36,163 bases of DNA from an uncultured Alphaproteobacteria bacterium (GTDB taxonomy: Bacteria; Pseudomonadota; Alphaproteobacteria; HIMB59; GCA-002718135). The notes under the pieces were generated by a model. That model saw nothing but the letters and a program-made list of their open reading frames with translations, searched no databases and was not told the origin of the DNA. This document shows, piece after piece, positions 1 through 12,100 of this stretch. Each line of letters starts with the position of its first letter. Position 1 is the first letter of the stretch. The DNA lies in assembly GCA_902535885.1 (NCBI GenBank), contig CACAVG010000004.1:1-36163 (forward strand), given 5' to 3'. The position numbers and the translations under genes are program-made.

Positions 1-882
1 GATGATAATGTTACATGGAAAGAACCAAAAGATAGACATATAGGCATGGTATTCCAATCTTACGCATTGTACCCAAGTATGACTGTTGAGAAAAATTTAT
101 CATTTGGTTTAAGAATGATGGGTACGGCAAAAGATTTAATTAATGAAAAAATTAAAAAAGCTGCAAATCTCCTACAAATAAATGAATTACTTAAAAGAAA
201 ACCTTCTCAACTCTCTGGAGGTCAAAGGCAGCGTGTTGCTATTGGTAGAGCTTTGGTTAGAGATGCGAAAGTTTTTTTATTTGATGAACCTTTAAGTAAC
301 CTTGATGCAAAATTAAGAGCTGAACTACGCTATGAAATTAAAAAACTTCATAGAGATTTATCAAATACTATGATTTACGTTACTCATGATCAAATAGAAG
401 CTATGACGCTTGCGGACCGCATATCTGTTATGAAAGATGGATTAATACAGCAATTAGATACACCTAAACAAATTTATAACAAACCAGCTAATTTATTTGT
501 GGCTGGGTTTATTGGATCTCCGAGCATGAATTTTTTAAAAGCTAAATTTGATAAATTAAATCAAAATATAATTGTTGACAAAAAACAAATTGATATTTCT
601 AAATATGAAAACATAAATAATTTGATGAATGATCAAGAGATTGTGTTTGGAATAAGACCTGAAAATATAAACATAGAAAAAAATGAACATTCTATGGAAT
701 GTAAAGTTGAATTAGTGGAGCCTATGGGAGCAGATACTCTTGTATGGACTAGTGTTGAGGGTAATCCAATATCTATAAGAATGGAGGGAAGTTCAAACTA
801 TAATTTAAATGATGAAATAAATATCTCTTTTGATATAAAAAAATCTTCAATATTTGATAGTAAATCTGAGGAGAGAATTTAA
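1..882 (+). CDS. Sugar ABC transporter ATP-binding protein (MalK/UgpC-like), 5' truncated by the window edge
   Basis: [36 protein letters not shown] signature/Walker [16 protein letters not shown]-terminal TOBE-like region. The frame is open to position 1, so the ATG at 46 is internal. Confidence 0.9.
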   Translation, partial: DDNVTWKEPKDRHIGMVFQSYALYPSMTVEKNLSFGLRMMGTAKDLINEKIKKAANLLQINELLKRKPSQLSGGQRQRVAIGRALVRDAKVFLFDEPLSNLDAKLRAELRYEIKKLHRDLSNTMIYVTHDQIEAMTLADRISVMKDGLIQQLDTPKQIYNKPANLFVAGFIGSPSMNFLKAKFDKLNQNIIVDKKQIDISKYENINNLMNDQEIVFGIRPENINIEKNEHSMECKVELVEPMGADTLVWTSVEGNPISIRMEGSSNYNLNDEINISFDIKKSSIFDSKSEERI

Positions 883-1655
883 TGAATAGAAACGAAGTAA
901 CAATGCAGTTGTACACCACAAGAAAATTTCAACCTTACGAGCCAATATTTAAATTCCTATCTGAGTCTGGAATTAAAAATATTGAATTATTTGATTTAGA
1001 TAAAATTGATTTAGATAATTTTAAATCAATGATGGAAGAAAATAGTATTTCTATAAAATCTTCTCACATAAGTTTTCAAGCAATTACAAATACAGAAGAA
1101 ACAATTAAAAGGATGAAATATCTAAATATTAAGCATGCGATAGTACCTTCTGTGCCTGAAAAATTTAGTAAAAATTTTGCTTCAAATTTTGATCTTGATG
1201 AAGATACTTGGAATAACTTTGGTAAAGATCTCTCATCATATGTACAAAGGTATGAAGATAATGGTCTAACTCTTGGTTATCATAATCATTCATTTGAATT
1301 TAGACCTCTTCCTAGTGGTAAACTTCCAATAGAATGTATGATGGATCACAATGAAAAACTAAAAATGGAACTTGATCTTGGATGGGCAGTTGCTGGTAAA
1401 GCAGATCCACTTAATTGGATAGAAAAATATAAAAATAAAATTATTGGTTGTCACTTAAAAGATTTTTTTGATGAAACAAAAAACCTTTTAGATCATAGTG
1501 AACAATCTGCTGTAGGAGAAGGTTTCATAGATTGGCCTAAGCTTCTTGCAGAAGTTAAAAAAACTCCATGTGAAGTTTTTGTTCTAGAGCACGATGATCC
1601 AAAAGATTATAAAGAATACACAACAAAGTCTTTAGAATATTTAGATACAATTTAA
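882..1655 (+). CDS. Sugar phosphate isomerase/epimerase (xylose isomerase-like TIM barrel)
   Basis: GYHNHSFEF, MELDLGWAVAGKADP, GCHLKDF and VLEHDDP motifs. Overlaps the preceding stop by 1 nt. Confidence 0.8.
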   Translation: MNRNEVTMQLYTTRKFQPYEPIFKFLSESGIKNIELFDLDKIDLDNFKSMMEENSISIKSSHISFQAITNTEETIKRMKYLNIKHAIVPSVPEKFSKNFASNFDLDEDTWNNFGKDLSSYVQRYEDNGLTLGYHNHSFEFRPLPSGKLPIECMMDHNEKLKMELDLGWAVAGKADPLNWIEKYKNKIIGCHLKDFFDETKNLLDHSEQSAVGEGFIDWPKLLAEVKKTPCEVFVLEHDDPKDYKEYTTKSLEYLDTI

Positions 1656-2779
1656 TGAATATTGGAATTGTTGGTTGTGGGAATATTTCTGAGACTTATT
1701 TTGAATGTCAAAAAATATTCAATAATTTCAAAATAGTTGCTTGCGCTGATATTAATAAAGAAGCTGCATCAAATGCTGCATCTAAATATAATGTTAAAGT
1801 TCTATCAGTTGAAGAAATTGTAGAAAATAATGAAATTGATTTAATTATTAATTTAACAATTCCTGCAGCCCATAAAGAAATTATTACAAAATCTCTTCTT
1901 AATGGAAAACATTGTTTTAGTGAAAAACCATTAGCAATGAATTTTCAAGAAGGTTTAGAAATAGAAAAATTAGCAAACGAAAAAGGTTTGTATGTTGGTT
2001 GCGCTCCAGATACATTTTTAGGAGCGGCAGGACAAAAAGCTAGAAAATTAATTGAAGACAATAAAATAGGTAAAATTGTTCTTGGTACATTTAATTTGAT
2101 GTCTCATGGGATGGAGCATTGGCACCCTAATCCAGATTTTTTCTTTAAACCTGGTGCTGGACCAGTTTTTGATGTTGGAGTTTATTATATTACTCAATTA
2201 GTTAACTTAATTGGACCAGTTAAACAAATAAATGCAATCAGTGGAACAGCTACAAATGAGAGAACAATAACTAGCCAACCAAGGTACGGAGATAAAATTA
2301 AAGTTGAAACACCAACAACCCTTATGGGTTCTTTAGAGTTTCAAAATGGAGCAAAAGTTCAGTTTTTTTGTAGTTGGGATGTCTGGAAAAACAATCATTC
2401 AACTATTGAACTTTATGGACATGATGGCTCAATGATAGTCCCTGATCCAAATTTTTTTAGCGGTGATTTACTAATATCTCAAAGAGATAGCGAATGGAAA
2501 ACTATTAATAATGATGAGATGTTATTGGGCATCCCTAATAAGAGTGATGGAGAGGGTAACAAAAAAGCCAATTATAGAGGAATAGGCCTCTCAGAAATGA
2601 TTGACTCTATATCTAATAATCGAAAAGCAAGATGTTCTCTTGAATTATCTCTTCATGTTCTCGAAATTATGGATGGAATTATAAAATCAGCTGAAGAAAA
2701 AAAACTTTATCAACTGTCTACTAATCCTAATCAACCAAAAATATTAACTGAAGAAGAAATAAAAAATTTAAAAATTTAA
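1655..2779 (+). CDS. Gfo/Idh/MocA family oxidoreductase
   Basis: N-terminal Rossmann GIVGCGNIS; GKHCFSEKPLAMN (EKP motif); operonic with the isomerase. Confidence 0.87.
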   Translation: MNIGIVGCGNISETYFECQKIFNNFKIVACADINKEAASNAASKYNVKVLSVEEIVENNEIDLIINLTIPAAHKEIITKSLLNGKHCFSEKPLAMNFQEGLEIEKLANEKGLYVGCAPDTFLGAAGQKARKLIEDNKIGKIVLGTFNLMSHGMEHWHPNPDFFFKPGAGPVFDVGVYYITQLVNLIGPVKQINAISGTATNERTITSQPRYGDKIKVETPTTLMGSLEFQNGAKVQFFCSWDVWKNNHSTIELYGHDGSMIVPDPNFFSGDLLISQRDSEWKTINNDEMLLGIPNKSDGEGNKKANYRGIGLSEMIDSISNNRKARCSLELSLHVLEIMDGIIKSAEEKKLYQLSTNPNQPKILTEEEIKNLKI

Positions 2780-2801
2780 TCATTCAATATTTTACAATAT
2801 A

Positions 2802-3404
2802 TTATTCTGTGATTTTTTGATAACTTACTTCATTTTGATCATATAAAACTTCATTAAATTTTGAAAGATCGTTATCTACTTTTTTTAACATTGAATTAAA
2901 CTCTGATCTTTTTGTTACAACTAAAGAAATATCAGCAACAATTAAATCAATAATATAAAATCTATCTTTTGATTCTTTTACTCTCCATGTTACAACAACT
3001 GATCCAGTATCTGAAAAAATTTCCATATTAATCAAAGTGACTTGATTTTTGTTGTCATATTTCGATTTTGTTAATTCATATGTTTGGTCTGAATAACCTT
3101 GCATCATTGATGCGATGTTTAAAGCTAAATGTCTTTTAAAATTATCGATAAAGATTCTTTTTGTATTTTTATCCGATTTTTTCCATGCTTCTCCTGCAAC
3201 AAATTTAGCAATTCCAGTACCAGCAAAATTGTTATTAATTGTTTGTTCGACTAGAAGAAACCTATTTATATTAGAGAGGTTTTCATTTTTATAAGCTTCA
3301 AGAATAATGTCTATTTCCCTTTTAAGCCATTCTGAGGTTTCATCAGAATATAAGTTTTTTGAAATAAATATTATAAAAAAAATTATTATTAACTTAGACT
3401 TCAT
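2802..3404 (-). CDS. mlaC: MlaC/Ttg2D family phospholipid-binding protein
   Basis: Signal peptide, W-K-x(n)-F-x-NFKRHLA and Y..QTYEL pattern; adjacent to mlaA. Confidence 0.75.
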   Translation of the reverse strand: MKSKLIIIFFIIFISKNLYSDETSEWLKREIDIILEAYKNENLSNINRFLLVEQTINNNFAGTGIAKFVAGEAWKKSDKNTKRIFIDNFKRHLALNIASMMQGYSDQTYELTKSKYDNKNQVTLINMEIFSDTGSVVVTWRVKESKDRFYIIDLIVADISLVVTKRSEFNSMLKKVDNDLSKFNEVLYDQNEVSYQKITE

Positions 3405-4189
3405 TATTCAAATTCAATACTAATAAGAGGTAAAGGTGTTAATTCTGAGTCATCTACATTGTTAATTGCTGCCTTTCGGTTTTGATAGTAAGAGCTTCTT
3501 ACTGCAGCATAATAATCAACCGAATTATCTCTTAACGCATTAACTTCATCTATTATTTGTGATCTTGTATCAACCGCATTAACTGCTGTTCTCATTGGTA
3601 CTAACCAGGCCTCACCTTCACTTACTGCATAAGCATTAATTGGATCTGTTAACATAGTTAATACCATACCTGATGTATCTCTTAGATTTGAGGGTCCAAA
3701 TAAAGGTAGCACTATATAAAAACCATCTCCAACACCCCAAGTTGCAAGGGTTTGACCATAATCTTCTTCTTTTTCTTCAAGCCCCATCTTTTCAGCTATA
3801 TCAAATAACCCAAATACACCTACTGTACTATTAACTATAAATCTTCCTGATGACTGAACAGCGTTTTCACCTTGACCTTGTAATAATTGATTTACAATAA
3901 CTAATGGAGCTCTTAAATTGCTCAAAAAATTATTTATTCCACTTTGTAATGGAGAAGGTAATTTTTTGTAGCCTTTTGCAATTGGCTCTAAAACAATTCT
4001 ATCAGCTACATTATTGAAACTAAATATAGCTCTATTTACTGGTTCAAAAGGATCATATATTTCGTCCTCAATTGTGGTTGTATCAAAGTCATCTGAGTCG
4101 GTATTTACATGATCGGCTTCACTACTACTTACTTTATAGGATAGTAGACTGAAAAATAGAAAAAATAGAATTAAAAATTTTTTACTCAT
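3404..4189 (-). CDS. mlaA: MlaA/VacJ family lipoprotein
   Basis: YDPFEPVNRAIFSFN, RFIVNSTVGVFGLFDIA, DYGQTLATWGVGDGFYIVLPLFGPSNLRD are MlaA hallmarks. Confidence 0.92.
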   Translation of the reverse strand: MSKKFLILFFLFFSLLSYKVSSSEADHVNTDSDDFDTTTIEDEIYDPFEPVNRAIFSFNNVADRIVLEPIAKGYKKLPSPLQSGINNFLSNLRAPLVIVNQLLQGQGENAVQSSGRFIVNSTVGVFGLFDIAEKMGLEEKEEDYGQTLATWGVGDGFYIVLPLFGPSNLRDTSGMVLTMLTDPINAYAVSEGEAWLVPMRTAVNAVDTRSQIIDEVNALRDNSVDYYAAVRSSYYQNRKAAINNVDDSELTPLPLISIEFE

Positions 4190-4268
4190 AGACTAACCAC
4201 TAATATCTAAACTATTATTTAATATAGTTTATAAATTACATTATATATATCTCTATTATAGCAAAAAA

Positions 4269-6497
4269 ATGACAGAAAATTCGGAAAATTATCTTGATTT
4301 ATTAAATAAAGAGCAAAGAAGTGCTGTACAGAAAACTGATGGCTCGTTACTTGTTTTAGCTGGTGCTGGCAGCGGGAAAACGAGAGTATTAACCTTTAGA
4401 ATCTTAAATATACTAATAAAAAAACTAGCTACTCCTCGGCAAATATTAGCAGTAACTTTCACAAACAAAGCTGCAAGTGAAATGAAGACGCGAATCGGAG
4501 ATGCACTAAATTTACCTATTGATAATATGTGGGTCGGCACATTTCACTCTTTGTCTCTAAGAATACTAAGACAACATTACGAAGAAGTAGGATTAAGAAA
4601 AAATTTTTTAATTATTGATGTTGATGATCAGTTAAAGTTAATTAAAAATATTTGTGAGGTAGAAAAAATAGATACAAAAGAAACTTCACCTAAATATTAT
4701 TTATCAGCAATAGATAATTTAAAAAATAAAGGAATAAGTCCTAATGAATTGAGTGAAAATAAATATAGGAAGAATGATAAAGAAATTCGAAAAATCTATA
4801 GCATTTATCAGTCAGAACTTCTTCGATTAAATAGTGTTGATTTTGGTGATTTAATTTTATTTTGTATTAAAATTTTTCAAAAGAATAATAATATATTATC
4901 AAAGTATCAAAATATTTTTAAATATATTCATGTAGATGAATATCAAGATATTAACCCCTTACAACAACAATGGATTCATTTTTTATATAAAGGAAATAAA
5001 AATATATGTTGTGTTGGTGATGATGATCAATCAATATATTCTTGGAGAGGAGCTGATGTTACTAATTTATTAAATTTTGAAAAAAAATTTGAGAATGTGA
5101 CAATTGTAAGACTAGAACAAAATTATAGATCGACAAAAAATATATTAAGTTGTGCATCAACTCTTATATCCAAAAATAAAGGAAGATATGGAAAAGAATT
5201 ATGGAGTAAAAATCAGATTGGTGAGAAAATTACAATTAATGGATTTTGGGAAACAAAAGAAGAGTCCATTTTTGTAACAGACAAAATAGAAAACATAATA
5301 AAAGATAAAATAAATTTGAGTGAGATCTCAATTTTATTTCGAGTTGCTGCACATACTAGATCTTTTGAAGAAAGATTAATCAATCTTGGACTTCCATATA
5401 AAATAATTGGAGGATTACGATTTTATGAAAGAAAAGAAATCAAAGATATTATTGCATATTTAAGATTAACAAATAATTTATCTGATGATTTAGCTTTTGA
5501 AAGAATAATTAATGTACCTAAAAGAGGAATAGGAAAATCAACAGTTAGTAAGATCAGTAGCTATGCAAGAATGAATAATATTTCTTTATTTGAATCTGCA
5601 CAACAACTGACATTTAAAAGTAATTCTAAAGCTAAGAGTGAATTATACAATTTTACTGATAACATGTTGAAATGGCAAAAGGTTAAAAAGAAATTTGACC
5701 ATATTGAATTAGCTAAAGTAATAATAGAAGACTCTGGTTATTTAGATTATTTAAAAAAAGAGGAAGAGAGTTCAAATAAACCTGACAGCCTATCAAGAAT
5801 AGACAATTTAAATGAATTTATAGAAAGTTTAAAAGAATTTGAAAACATAGAAGGTTTTTTAGAACATGTATCCTTAGTTATGGAAAATATATCAAATACG
5901 TCAGAAGAAACACTAACTCTTATGACAATGCATGCCGCTAAAGGATTAGAGTTTGATTATGTATTCCTTGCTGGTTGGGAGGAAGGAGTTTTTCCAAGTC
6001 AAAGATCAATAGAGGAGTTAGGTAATCAAGGTTTAGAAGAAGAAAGAAGATTGGCTTATGTTGCATTAACGAGAGCAAGAAAAAAAATTTATATTACCTA
6101 TGTAAATCAAAATAGATATTCTTTTGCATCACATGACTATAATTTACCTTCAAGATTTATAAGTGAGCTTCCTGAAGATAAAGTAGAGATAAACGACTCT
6201 AAATACATTCAAGATAATAACTTTTTAGATAACTTTTTAGAAACTGACTCATTTAGTGATGAAATTATTACGCCAGGAAGAAAAAGATTGTTAGAAAACT
6301 CAAAAAAAAATAATATTGATTGGGATTTGAATCAGGATTTTGAATATGAAGTAGATATTTCTAAAGGAAAAAATGTCTATCATCAAAAGTTTGGAAATGG
6401 AAAAATTATAAAACTAGATGGTGATAAAGCTTTAATTGATTTTGAAAATTTTTCTTCAAAAAAAGTATATTTGAAATTTTTGAAAATTATAGATTAA
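4269..6497 (+). CDS. ATP-dependent DNA helicase, UvrD/PcrA family (SF1)
   Basis: [11 protein letters not shown] (Walker A), [61 protein letters not shown]. Confidence 0.95.
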   Translation: MTENSENYLDLLNKEQRSAVQKTDGSLLVLAGAGSGKTRVLTFRILNILIKKLATPRQILAVTFTNKAASEMKTRIGDALNLPIDNMWVGTFHSLSLRILRQHYEEVGLRKNFLIIDVDDQLKLIKNICEVEKIDTKETSPKYYLSAIDNLKNKGISPNELSENKYRKNDKEIRKIYSIYQSELLRLNSVDFGDLILFCIKIFQKNNNILSKYQNIFKYIHVDEYQDINPLQQQWIHFLYKGNKNICCVGDDDQSIYSWRGADVTNLLNFEKKFENVTIVRLEQNYRSTKNILSCASTLISKNKGRYGKELWSKNQIGEKITINGFWETKEESIFVTDKIENIIKDKINLSEISILFRVAAHTRSFEERLINLGLPYKIIGGLRFYERKEIKDIIAYLRLTNNLSDDLAFERIINVPKRGIGKSTVSKISSYARMNNISLFESAQQLTFKSNSKAKSELYNFTDNMLKWQKVKKKFDHIELAKVIIEDSGYLDYLKKEEESSNKPDSLSRIDNLNEFIESLKEFENIEGFLEHVSLVMENISNTSEETLTLMTMHAAKGLEFDYVFLAGWEEGVFPSQRSIEELGNQGLEEERRLAYVALTRARKKIYITYVNQNRYSFASHDYNLPSRFISELPEDKVEINDSKYIQDNNFLDNFLETDSFSDEIITPGRKRLLENSKKNNIDWDLNQDFEYEVDISKGKNVYHQKFGNGKIIKLDGDKALIDFENFSSKKVYLKFLKIID

Positions 6498-9400
6498 TTT
6501 TTTTAAGGAATTCTTTTTCATTTAAAATCTTAATTCCTAATTGTGTTGCTTTATTTATTTTTGAACCTGCTTTTTCTCCGACAATTAGAAAATCTGTTTT
6601 TTTACTTATACTAGAAAGTATTTTTGCTCCTTTAGTTTTCGCTAAGTACTTAGCTTCATCTCTTGATAATTCAGATAAAGTACCAGTAAAAACTAAATGT
6701 TTATTTGAAAAAAAATTATCTAATTCATCATTCTGTATAAATGTAATAGATAAATAATTTTTTAAATTTTTAATAGTATCCTTATTTATATCCTTTGAAA
6801 AAAAGTCTATAATTGAATAAATTGCTTTTGGTCCTAAACCGTCAATATTTTCTAACATGCTTATATTGTTTGAAGATGATACAAATACATCAAGTTTTTT
6901 AAATTCGTTTGCTAAAATTTCAGCATTAACTTCTCCAATAAATCTAATGCCAAGTGAATAAATAAATTTATCAAGTGATATTTTTTTTGAATTATTGATA
7001 GAATTAATTAAATTAGTAAAAGATAATTTACCCCACCCATCTAACTTGATTATTTCTGATTCAAACTTTTCAAGATTAAATATATCTTCCACCTTATTTA
7101 TGTATTTTAAATTAAATAATTGCTTAACTTGTTTCTCACCAAATCCATTAATATTTAGACTTTTTTTACTAACAAAATGAATTATTCTGCCCATTTTTTG
7201 TGAACTACAACCATATGTATTTGTACATCTAAGTATTGCCTCATCTTTCTCTTTTAAAATATTACTATTACAGACAGGACAATTTCTTGGAGGTTTTATT
7301 CTAGTATTCAATTTACTATTTTTTTTAACTAATCTTGTAACATATGGAATAACATCTCCTGCTCTTTCAATTTCAACAAGATCTAAAACATTTATTTTTT
7401 TTTTATTTATTTCATCAAAATTATGTAAAGAAGCATTAGATATAATTACACCACCTAAATTAACAGGTTGCAATCTAGCTACCGGGGTGATTGCACCAGT
7501 TCTTCCAACTTGAAAATCAACAGATTGAATTATAGTATTAGCTTTTTCAGCAGAAAACTTTATAGCAACTGCCCATCTTGGGTTTTTTCCTACATAACCT
7601 AATCTTTCTTGTAGTTTAAAACTATTTATTTTTACAACTAATCCGTCAATATCATAATCAATACCTGATCGTTTTTGATCTATATGATTATAAAATTTAA
7701 TAATTTCTTCCACTGATTGACATTTTTTAATTAAATTATTTGGAGCAATATTCTTATTATCTATATATTTTTTTATCTTGTTGTTATTTTTTGCAATTTT
7801 TAAAACCTTATCTTTGGCTTCCTCATAATCTATTTCTATAATCTCCTTTGTTTTACCATTTATTTGTACTGCAATTTTTATTGTTGACTTTCTCTTTACC
7901 TCTTCATCTACCCAATTTTGATTAATACATAAAGATTCATTTCCAAGCATAGCCCAAATTTCTTCACTAACATGAGGGGCAAATGGCTGTAAAATAATTG
8001 ACAATTTTTTTAAACCCCACTCTAAATTATCTTTAGACAATTTATTTTCCGATATCGAGTCGTTCAGAATATTTACAAATTCATAAATTTTAGCGACAGA
8101 TTTATTAAACTGAAAGTTTTCGATATTTTCTGATACCGCATTAATAAGGCTTTTCAAATTTTCTATTGTCTCAAGGTCGCCAGAATTTTTTGATTCATAT
8201 TTTTTAAATTTTTCAACAAATTCAAATAACTTATTAATAAACTTGTATGATGCAGCTATACCTGTATCACTCCATTGCAAATCTCTTTCTGGTGGGCTAT
8301 CAGACAACATAAACCATCTCGCAGTATCTGCACCATATAAATCAATAATATCATTTGGATCCACAATATTTTTCTTTGATTTACTCATTTTTTCTACCTT
8401 CCCAACCTCAACCAGAAGATTATTATTATCTTTCAAAACATCATTTATTTTTTCTACATTTCTTGGTTCAACCCACTCACTGTTTTTATTTTTATATGTT
8501 ATGTGAGTGACCATTCCCTGGGTAAATAATCCATTAAATGGCTCATCTAATTTAAAATATCCAAGATCTCTAAGAGCTTTTGTAAAAAATCTGGAATATA
8601 AAAGGTGTAATATAGCATGCTCTATTCCACCGATATATTGATCAACTGGCAACCAGTAATCTATATCATCCTCATCAAAAGGCTTATCCAACCTTGCATT
8701 GCAATATCTAAAATAATACCAAGATGATTCAAAAAACGTATCAAAAGTATCAGTTTCTCTATAAGCCTTAAGACCAGTATCAGGACATGTAGTCTCTTTC
8801 CAATCAGGAATATTGCTTAGGGTATTAAGCGATTCACTAAAATCTTCTATTTCTGGTAGTTTAACCGGCAGATCATTTTCTTTAACTGCTAATATTTCTC
8901 CATCCTCTCGATAAATTATAGGTATAGGACATCCCCAAAATCTTTGTCTTGAAACCCCCCAATCTCTAAGTTTATAATTAACCTTCCTTCTTCCAATATT
9001 TTTTTTTTCAATTTTATCAATTACTTTGGATTTTGCCTCATTTATATCTAATCCATTTAGAAATTCAGAATTTATTATTATTCCGTTATCTGTGAAAGCT
9101 TCTTTATCAATTAAAATATCTTCTCCTTTATTGGTTGGTTTAACAACAGGAATTACATCAAGGTCATACTCATTAGCAAAATCTAAATCTCGCTGGTCAT
9201 GAGCAGGACAACCAAAGATTGCTCCTAGCCCATATTCTTTTAAAACAAAATTGGCTACAAATATTGGAATTTTTTTTCCATTTATAAATGGATGATCGGC
9301 TGATAGATCTATATTAAAACCTCTTTTATTTTTTTCAGGATTAATATTTTTACAATCATTGATAAACTTTTGAAGACCTTTGTTATTTTTAGAAATTTGA

Positions 9401-10206
9401 ATTACTAAATCATGTTCAGTAGAAAGAGCTAAAAACGTTGCACCAAAAATAGTATCAGGTCTAGTTGTAAATACAGTAATATATTTATCTCTGTCTGAAA
9501 TTTTAAAATCAATCTCAGCACCTATTGATTTACCAATCCAATTAGATTGCATCACCTTTACTTTGTTGGGCCATTTTTCTAATTTATCTAAGTCATTTAA
9601 AAGCTCATCAGAATATTTACTAATTTTTAAGAACCACTGAGATAATTTTTTCTTTTCTACAATAGCGCCCGATCTCCAACCTTTACCGTCAATTACTTGT
9701 TCATTTGCTAATACTGTTTTATCAACAGGGTCCCAATTCACCTCCGCCTCTTTTTTGTATGCAAGTCCTGCTTTGAACATATCAATAAAAAATTTTTGTT
9801 CATATTTGTAATAATCAGGGTGGCAAGTTGCAATTTCTCTATCCCAATCTAATGATAAACCCATTTGTAATAATTGATTTTTCATAGTTTTAATATTTTG
9901 ATAAGTCCAACTTTCAGGATGTTTTTTTTCTGTTAAAGCTGCATTTTCAGCTGGTAAGCCAAAAGCATCCCATCCCATTGGATGTAGAACATTATAACCC
10001 CTCATTCTTTTATATCTTGCAATTACATCACCTAATGTATAATTCCTAACATGCCCCATATGGATTTTACCAGAAGGATAGGGAAACATTTCTAAAACAT
10101 AATATTTTTGTTTATTCTTATCTTTAGATGATTGAAAAACCTTTTCTCTTGACCAGATTTTCTGCCACTTTTTTTCTATAACTTTATGATTGTATCTTGA
10201 TGACAC
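6487..10206 (-). CDS. In-frame fusion ORF: near-complete leucyl-tRNA synthetase (N-terminal ~819 aa) joined to the C-terminal ~420 aa of NAD+-dependent DNA ligase LigA
   Basis: N-terminal part: [18 protein letters not shown] (HIGH), KMSKSK (KMSKS), ending with [14 protein letters not shown]. From ~7750 downward: [10 protein letters not shown] (ligase motif IV), [11 protein letters not shown] (motif V), [13 protein letters not shown] (OB fold), Cys4 zinc finger CPVCNSNI...CTNTYGC, HhH region and BRCT ([15 protein letters not shown]...[13 protein letters not shown]). LigA KxDG motif absent. Confidence 0.93.
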   Translation of the reverse strand: MSSRYNHKVIEKKWQKIWSREKVFQSSKDKNKQKYYVLEMFPYPSGKIHMGHVRNYTLGDVIARYKRMRGYNVLHPMGWDAFGLPAENAALTEKKHPESWTYQNIKTMKNQLLQMGLSLDWDREIATCHPDYYKYEQKFFIDMFKAGLAYKKEAEVNWDPVDKTVLANEQVIDGKGWRSGAIVEKKKLSQWFLKISKYSDELLNDLDKLEKWPNKVKVMQSNWIGKSIGAEIDFKISDRDKYITVFTTRPDTIFGATFLALSTEHDLVIQISKNNKGLQKFINDCKNINPEKNKRGFNIDLSADHPFINGKKIPIFVANFVLKEYGLGAIFGCPAHDQRDLDFANEYDLDVIPVVKPTNKGEDILIDKEAFTDNGIIINSEFLNGLDINEAKSKVIDKIEKKNIGRRKVNYKLRDWGVSRQRFWGCPIPIIYREDGEILAVKENDLPVKLPEIEDFSESLNTLSNIPDWKETTCPDTGLKAYRETDTFDTFFESSWYYFRYCNARLDKPFDEDDIDYWLPVDQYIGGIEHAILHLLYSRFFTKALRDLGYFKLDEPFNGLFTQGMVTHITYKNKNSEWVEPRNVEKINDVLKDNNNLLVEVGKVEKMSKSKKNIVDPNDIIDLYGADTARWFMLSDSPPERDLQWSDTGIAASYKFINKLFEFVEKFKKYESKNSGDLETIENLKSLINAVSENIENFQFNKSVAKIYEFVNILNDSISENKLSKDNLEWGLKKLSIILQPFAPHVSEEIWAMLGNESLCINQNWVDEEVKRKSTIKIAVQINGKTKEIIEIDYEEAKDKVLKIAKNNNKIKKYIDNKNIAPNNLIKKCQSVEEIIKFYNHIDQKRSGIDYDIDGLVVKINSFKLQERLGYVGKNPRWAVAIKFSAEKANTIIQSVDFQVGRTGAITPVARLQPVNLGGVIISNASLHNFDEINKKKINVLDLVEIERAGDVIPYVTRLVKKNSKLNTRIKPPRNCPVCNSNILKEKDEAILRCTNTYGCSSQKMGRIIHFVSKKSLNINGFGEKQVKQLFNLKYINKVEDIFNLEKFESEIIKLDGWGKLSFTNLINSINNSKKISLDKFIYSLGIRFIGEVNAEILANEFKKLDVFVSSSNNISMLENIDGLGPKAIYSIIDFFSKDINKDTIKNLKNYLSITFIQNDELDNFFSNKHLVFTGTLSELSRDEAKYLAKTKGAKILSSISKKTDFLIVGEKAGSKINKATQLGIKILNEKEFLKKINL

Positions 10207-10208
10207 TT

Positions 10209-10814
10209 TTAACTTGATTGAAGTCTTAATTTCTTTGCTTTATTTAGAATAGCATTCTCAATTTTTATATTATTATCTTTATCAACATTTTTATTTACCC
10301 ATATTTGATCCTTAAACTCCTGACAAAAAGATGTCACTTTTAAGTTTTCTGTTTTAAGACTTTTACCTAAAATAAATATATTGAGTTTACACCTTTCGTT
10401 TTGATTTTCAGCCGTTGAATACCAATCAGTTATTATTGTTCCACCTACTGGGTCTGCTGAACTTAAAGGCATAAAATTGACTGTATCTAAAGACCCCCTC
10501 CATAAGAATACATTTATTGACATATTATTGTTAGATAAATTCGAGGAGTTGTTTTCATCTCCATTTAAAATACCACCCAAAGAAAGACCACCCTTACCTA
10601 ATAAACCCCCGCCGGTTTGAAGCCTTGTTTCTGCATCTCTTAGTGCAAGATCCATATCAGATGCTGAATTAAATTTGGTACCTGATCTTCTTATAATCAT
10701 TTCCTTAGTTTGTGCTTTTGACCAAAGCTCTTCCATTTCCTCCTCAGATTTATTGCTATTGCATGCAAATACAAAGAGAAGACAAATAATAAGGATTGTC
10801 TTAATAATAAACAT
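10209..10814 (-). CDS. DUF3576-like lipoprotein
   Basis: Lipoprotein signal (CLLFVFAC), [32 protein letters not shown], position directly upstream of leuS. Confidence 0.65.
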   Translation of the reverse strand: MFIIKTILIICLLFVFACNSNKSEEEMEELWSKAQTKEMIIRRSGTKFNSASDMDLALRDAETRLQTGGGLLGKGGLSLGGILNGDENNSSNLSNNNMSINVFLWRGSLDTVNFMPLSSADPVGGTIITDWYSTAENQNERCKLNIFILGKSLKTENLKVTSFCQEFKDQIWVNKNVDKDNNIKIENAILNKAKKLRLQSS

Positions 10815-10855
10815 GTGAAACTAATTATTGTATTGAGACCTAAATGTAAAACATA

Positions 10856-10888
10856 AAAAAAACGGCACTCGTTAAAGTGCCGTTTTTA
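10856..10888. terminator. Rho-independent (possibly bidirectional) terminator downstream of the porin gene
   Basis: AACGGCACT (10861-10869) CGTTAA AGTGCCGTT (10876-10884), flanked by A-run and T-run. Confidence 0.85.
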
Positions 10889-10906
10889 AAGATATTAAAT
10901 CTTTAA

Positions 10907-11947
10907 TTAAAATGCCATGTTAGCACCGATGTACCAAGCAGATCCATCATTAGTTGATGCACCTTCATCACTTGCTTCAGTACTAGTATAACCAAGTAAT
11001 GCAGTTACACCAGCTGCTACAGCGTAAGATACGCTTGCAGAAGTAGTGTCTAATGAATCAGAAGATCCACCAGTTGAACCATGAGCGTTATCAGTTGATT
11101 CACCAGAAGCAAATCCAACGTTAAACGTTAAGTCCCCAGTTACATACTTAACACCAATTTTTGTAACTTCAGCATCATACTCTCTTGCAGAAGATAAAGC
11201 AGCAGCAGCTACATCACCATCAGCAAAACCAGCTGCCACAGTTAAATCACCAGTTACAGCACTTAGTCCGATATGGTAACCACCAGTGTCATTAGCAACA
11301 GCAGTACCAGTTTTTGAACCGTCAGCAGCAGAAACACCACCACCGATAGTTAATGCAGTATCACCAAGATCAGTTACATATGTTGCACCAATTGCGTAGT
11401 GACTGTCAACTCTGTATGTTGCAGTTGCATCAGCACCAGTATCAGTTGAAGCTGAGAAAGACATTGATAAACCATCTGCTAAGAAATCAGAAGCAGTGTG
11501 ATATTCAACACCTAAGTTAGTTGAAGCAGTTGCAAAGTCTAAGCCATTTGGAGCTGAGTTAGTTGATGTAGTAGCTACACCTTCAGCACCAGCTGAACTT
11601 GGTACAGAGATAGCGTGTGATCCAGAAGCATTACCAGCAGCAATAAGGTCTAGCTTAGAGCCATCAGTAAATGCTAAAGTAAATCCAGCATCGCCGTCAA
11701 CTTTAGTTGTTTCATCCATTACTTTAAAGCTTGATGAAATAGTCATACCACCATCTGTTGTTTCAGATAATGATACTGTAAAGTTGTTATCAAAAGTCTG
11801 AGCATTTGTGTCAGTTCCACCGTTTGGTGAATCAAACTCAATACCAGTTTTGTGGTTACCACTCATAGTAGCTGTTACAGCTTCAGCAACTGAAGCAGCA
11901 CCAAGCGTAGAAACTAGAGCAGTACCCATTAATAGTTCTTTTTTCAT
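10907..11947 (-). CDS. Outer-membrane porin (alphaproteobacterial porin-like beta-barrel)
   Basis: Signal peptide MKKELLMGTALVSTLGAASVAEA, repetitive Gly/Ala/Ser/Thr beta strands, C-terminal aromatic ...WYIGANMAF. Confidence 0.75.
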   Translation of the reverse strand: MKKELLMGTALVSTLGAASVAEAVTATMSGNHKTGIEFDSPNGGTDTNAQTFDNNFTVSLSETTDGGMTISSSFKVMDETTKVDGDAGFTLAFTDGSKLDLIAAGNASGSHAISVPSSAGAEGVATTSTNSAPNGLDFATASTNLGVEYHTASDFLADGLSMSFSASTDTGADATATYRVDSHYAIGATYVTDLGDTALTIGGGVSAADGSKTGTAVANDTGGYHIGLSAVTGDLTVAAGFADGDVAAAALSSAREYDAEVTKIGVKYVTGDLTFNVGFASGESTDNAHGSTGGSSDSLDTTSASVSYAVAAGVTALLGYTSTEASDEGASTNDGSAWYIGANMAF

Positions 11948-12100
11948 AATTACTCCTTTTGAGTTAATGAATATTCATTAAATACAAGAAACAAACTTGT
12001 ATTAAGGTGGTTATTATTTAAAAATTGAATAAAATACAAAAAAAGCATAATATTTTATTATACTTTTTGTGATATTGTTGTTTTTTTACAACATAATTTT

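Noticed and set aside
4289-4540. Antisense or overlapping small ORFs inside long conserved genes (4289-4540, 6995-7180, 8243-8506, 14900-15130, 17567-17773, 19595-19780, 20010-20332, 20399-20581, 27330-27743, 32642-32845)
   Set aside because: Each lies within a longer, well-supported CDS, most of them with family motifs on the other strand or frame; low-complexity translations.
6487-10206. Natural bifunctional LeuRS-DNA ligase enzyme
   Set aside because: The LigA half lacks the KxDG adenylation lysine and N-terminal domain, so ligase activity is not expected. Kept as a deletion/assembly anomaly instead.
10907-11947. Porin as a mobile or novel gene because of its different composition and repetitive sequence
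   Set aside because: Repetitive Ala/Gly/Ser/Thr-rich strands and shifted codon use are expected for an abundant outer-membrane porin with its own terminator.
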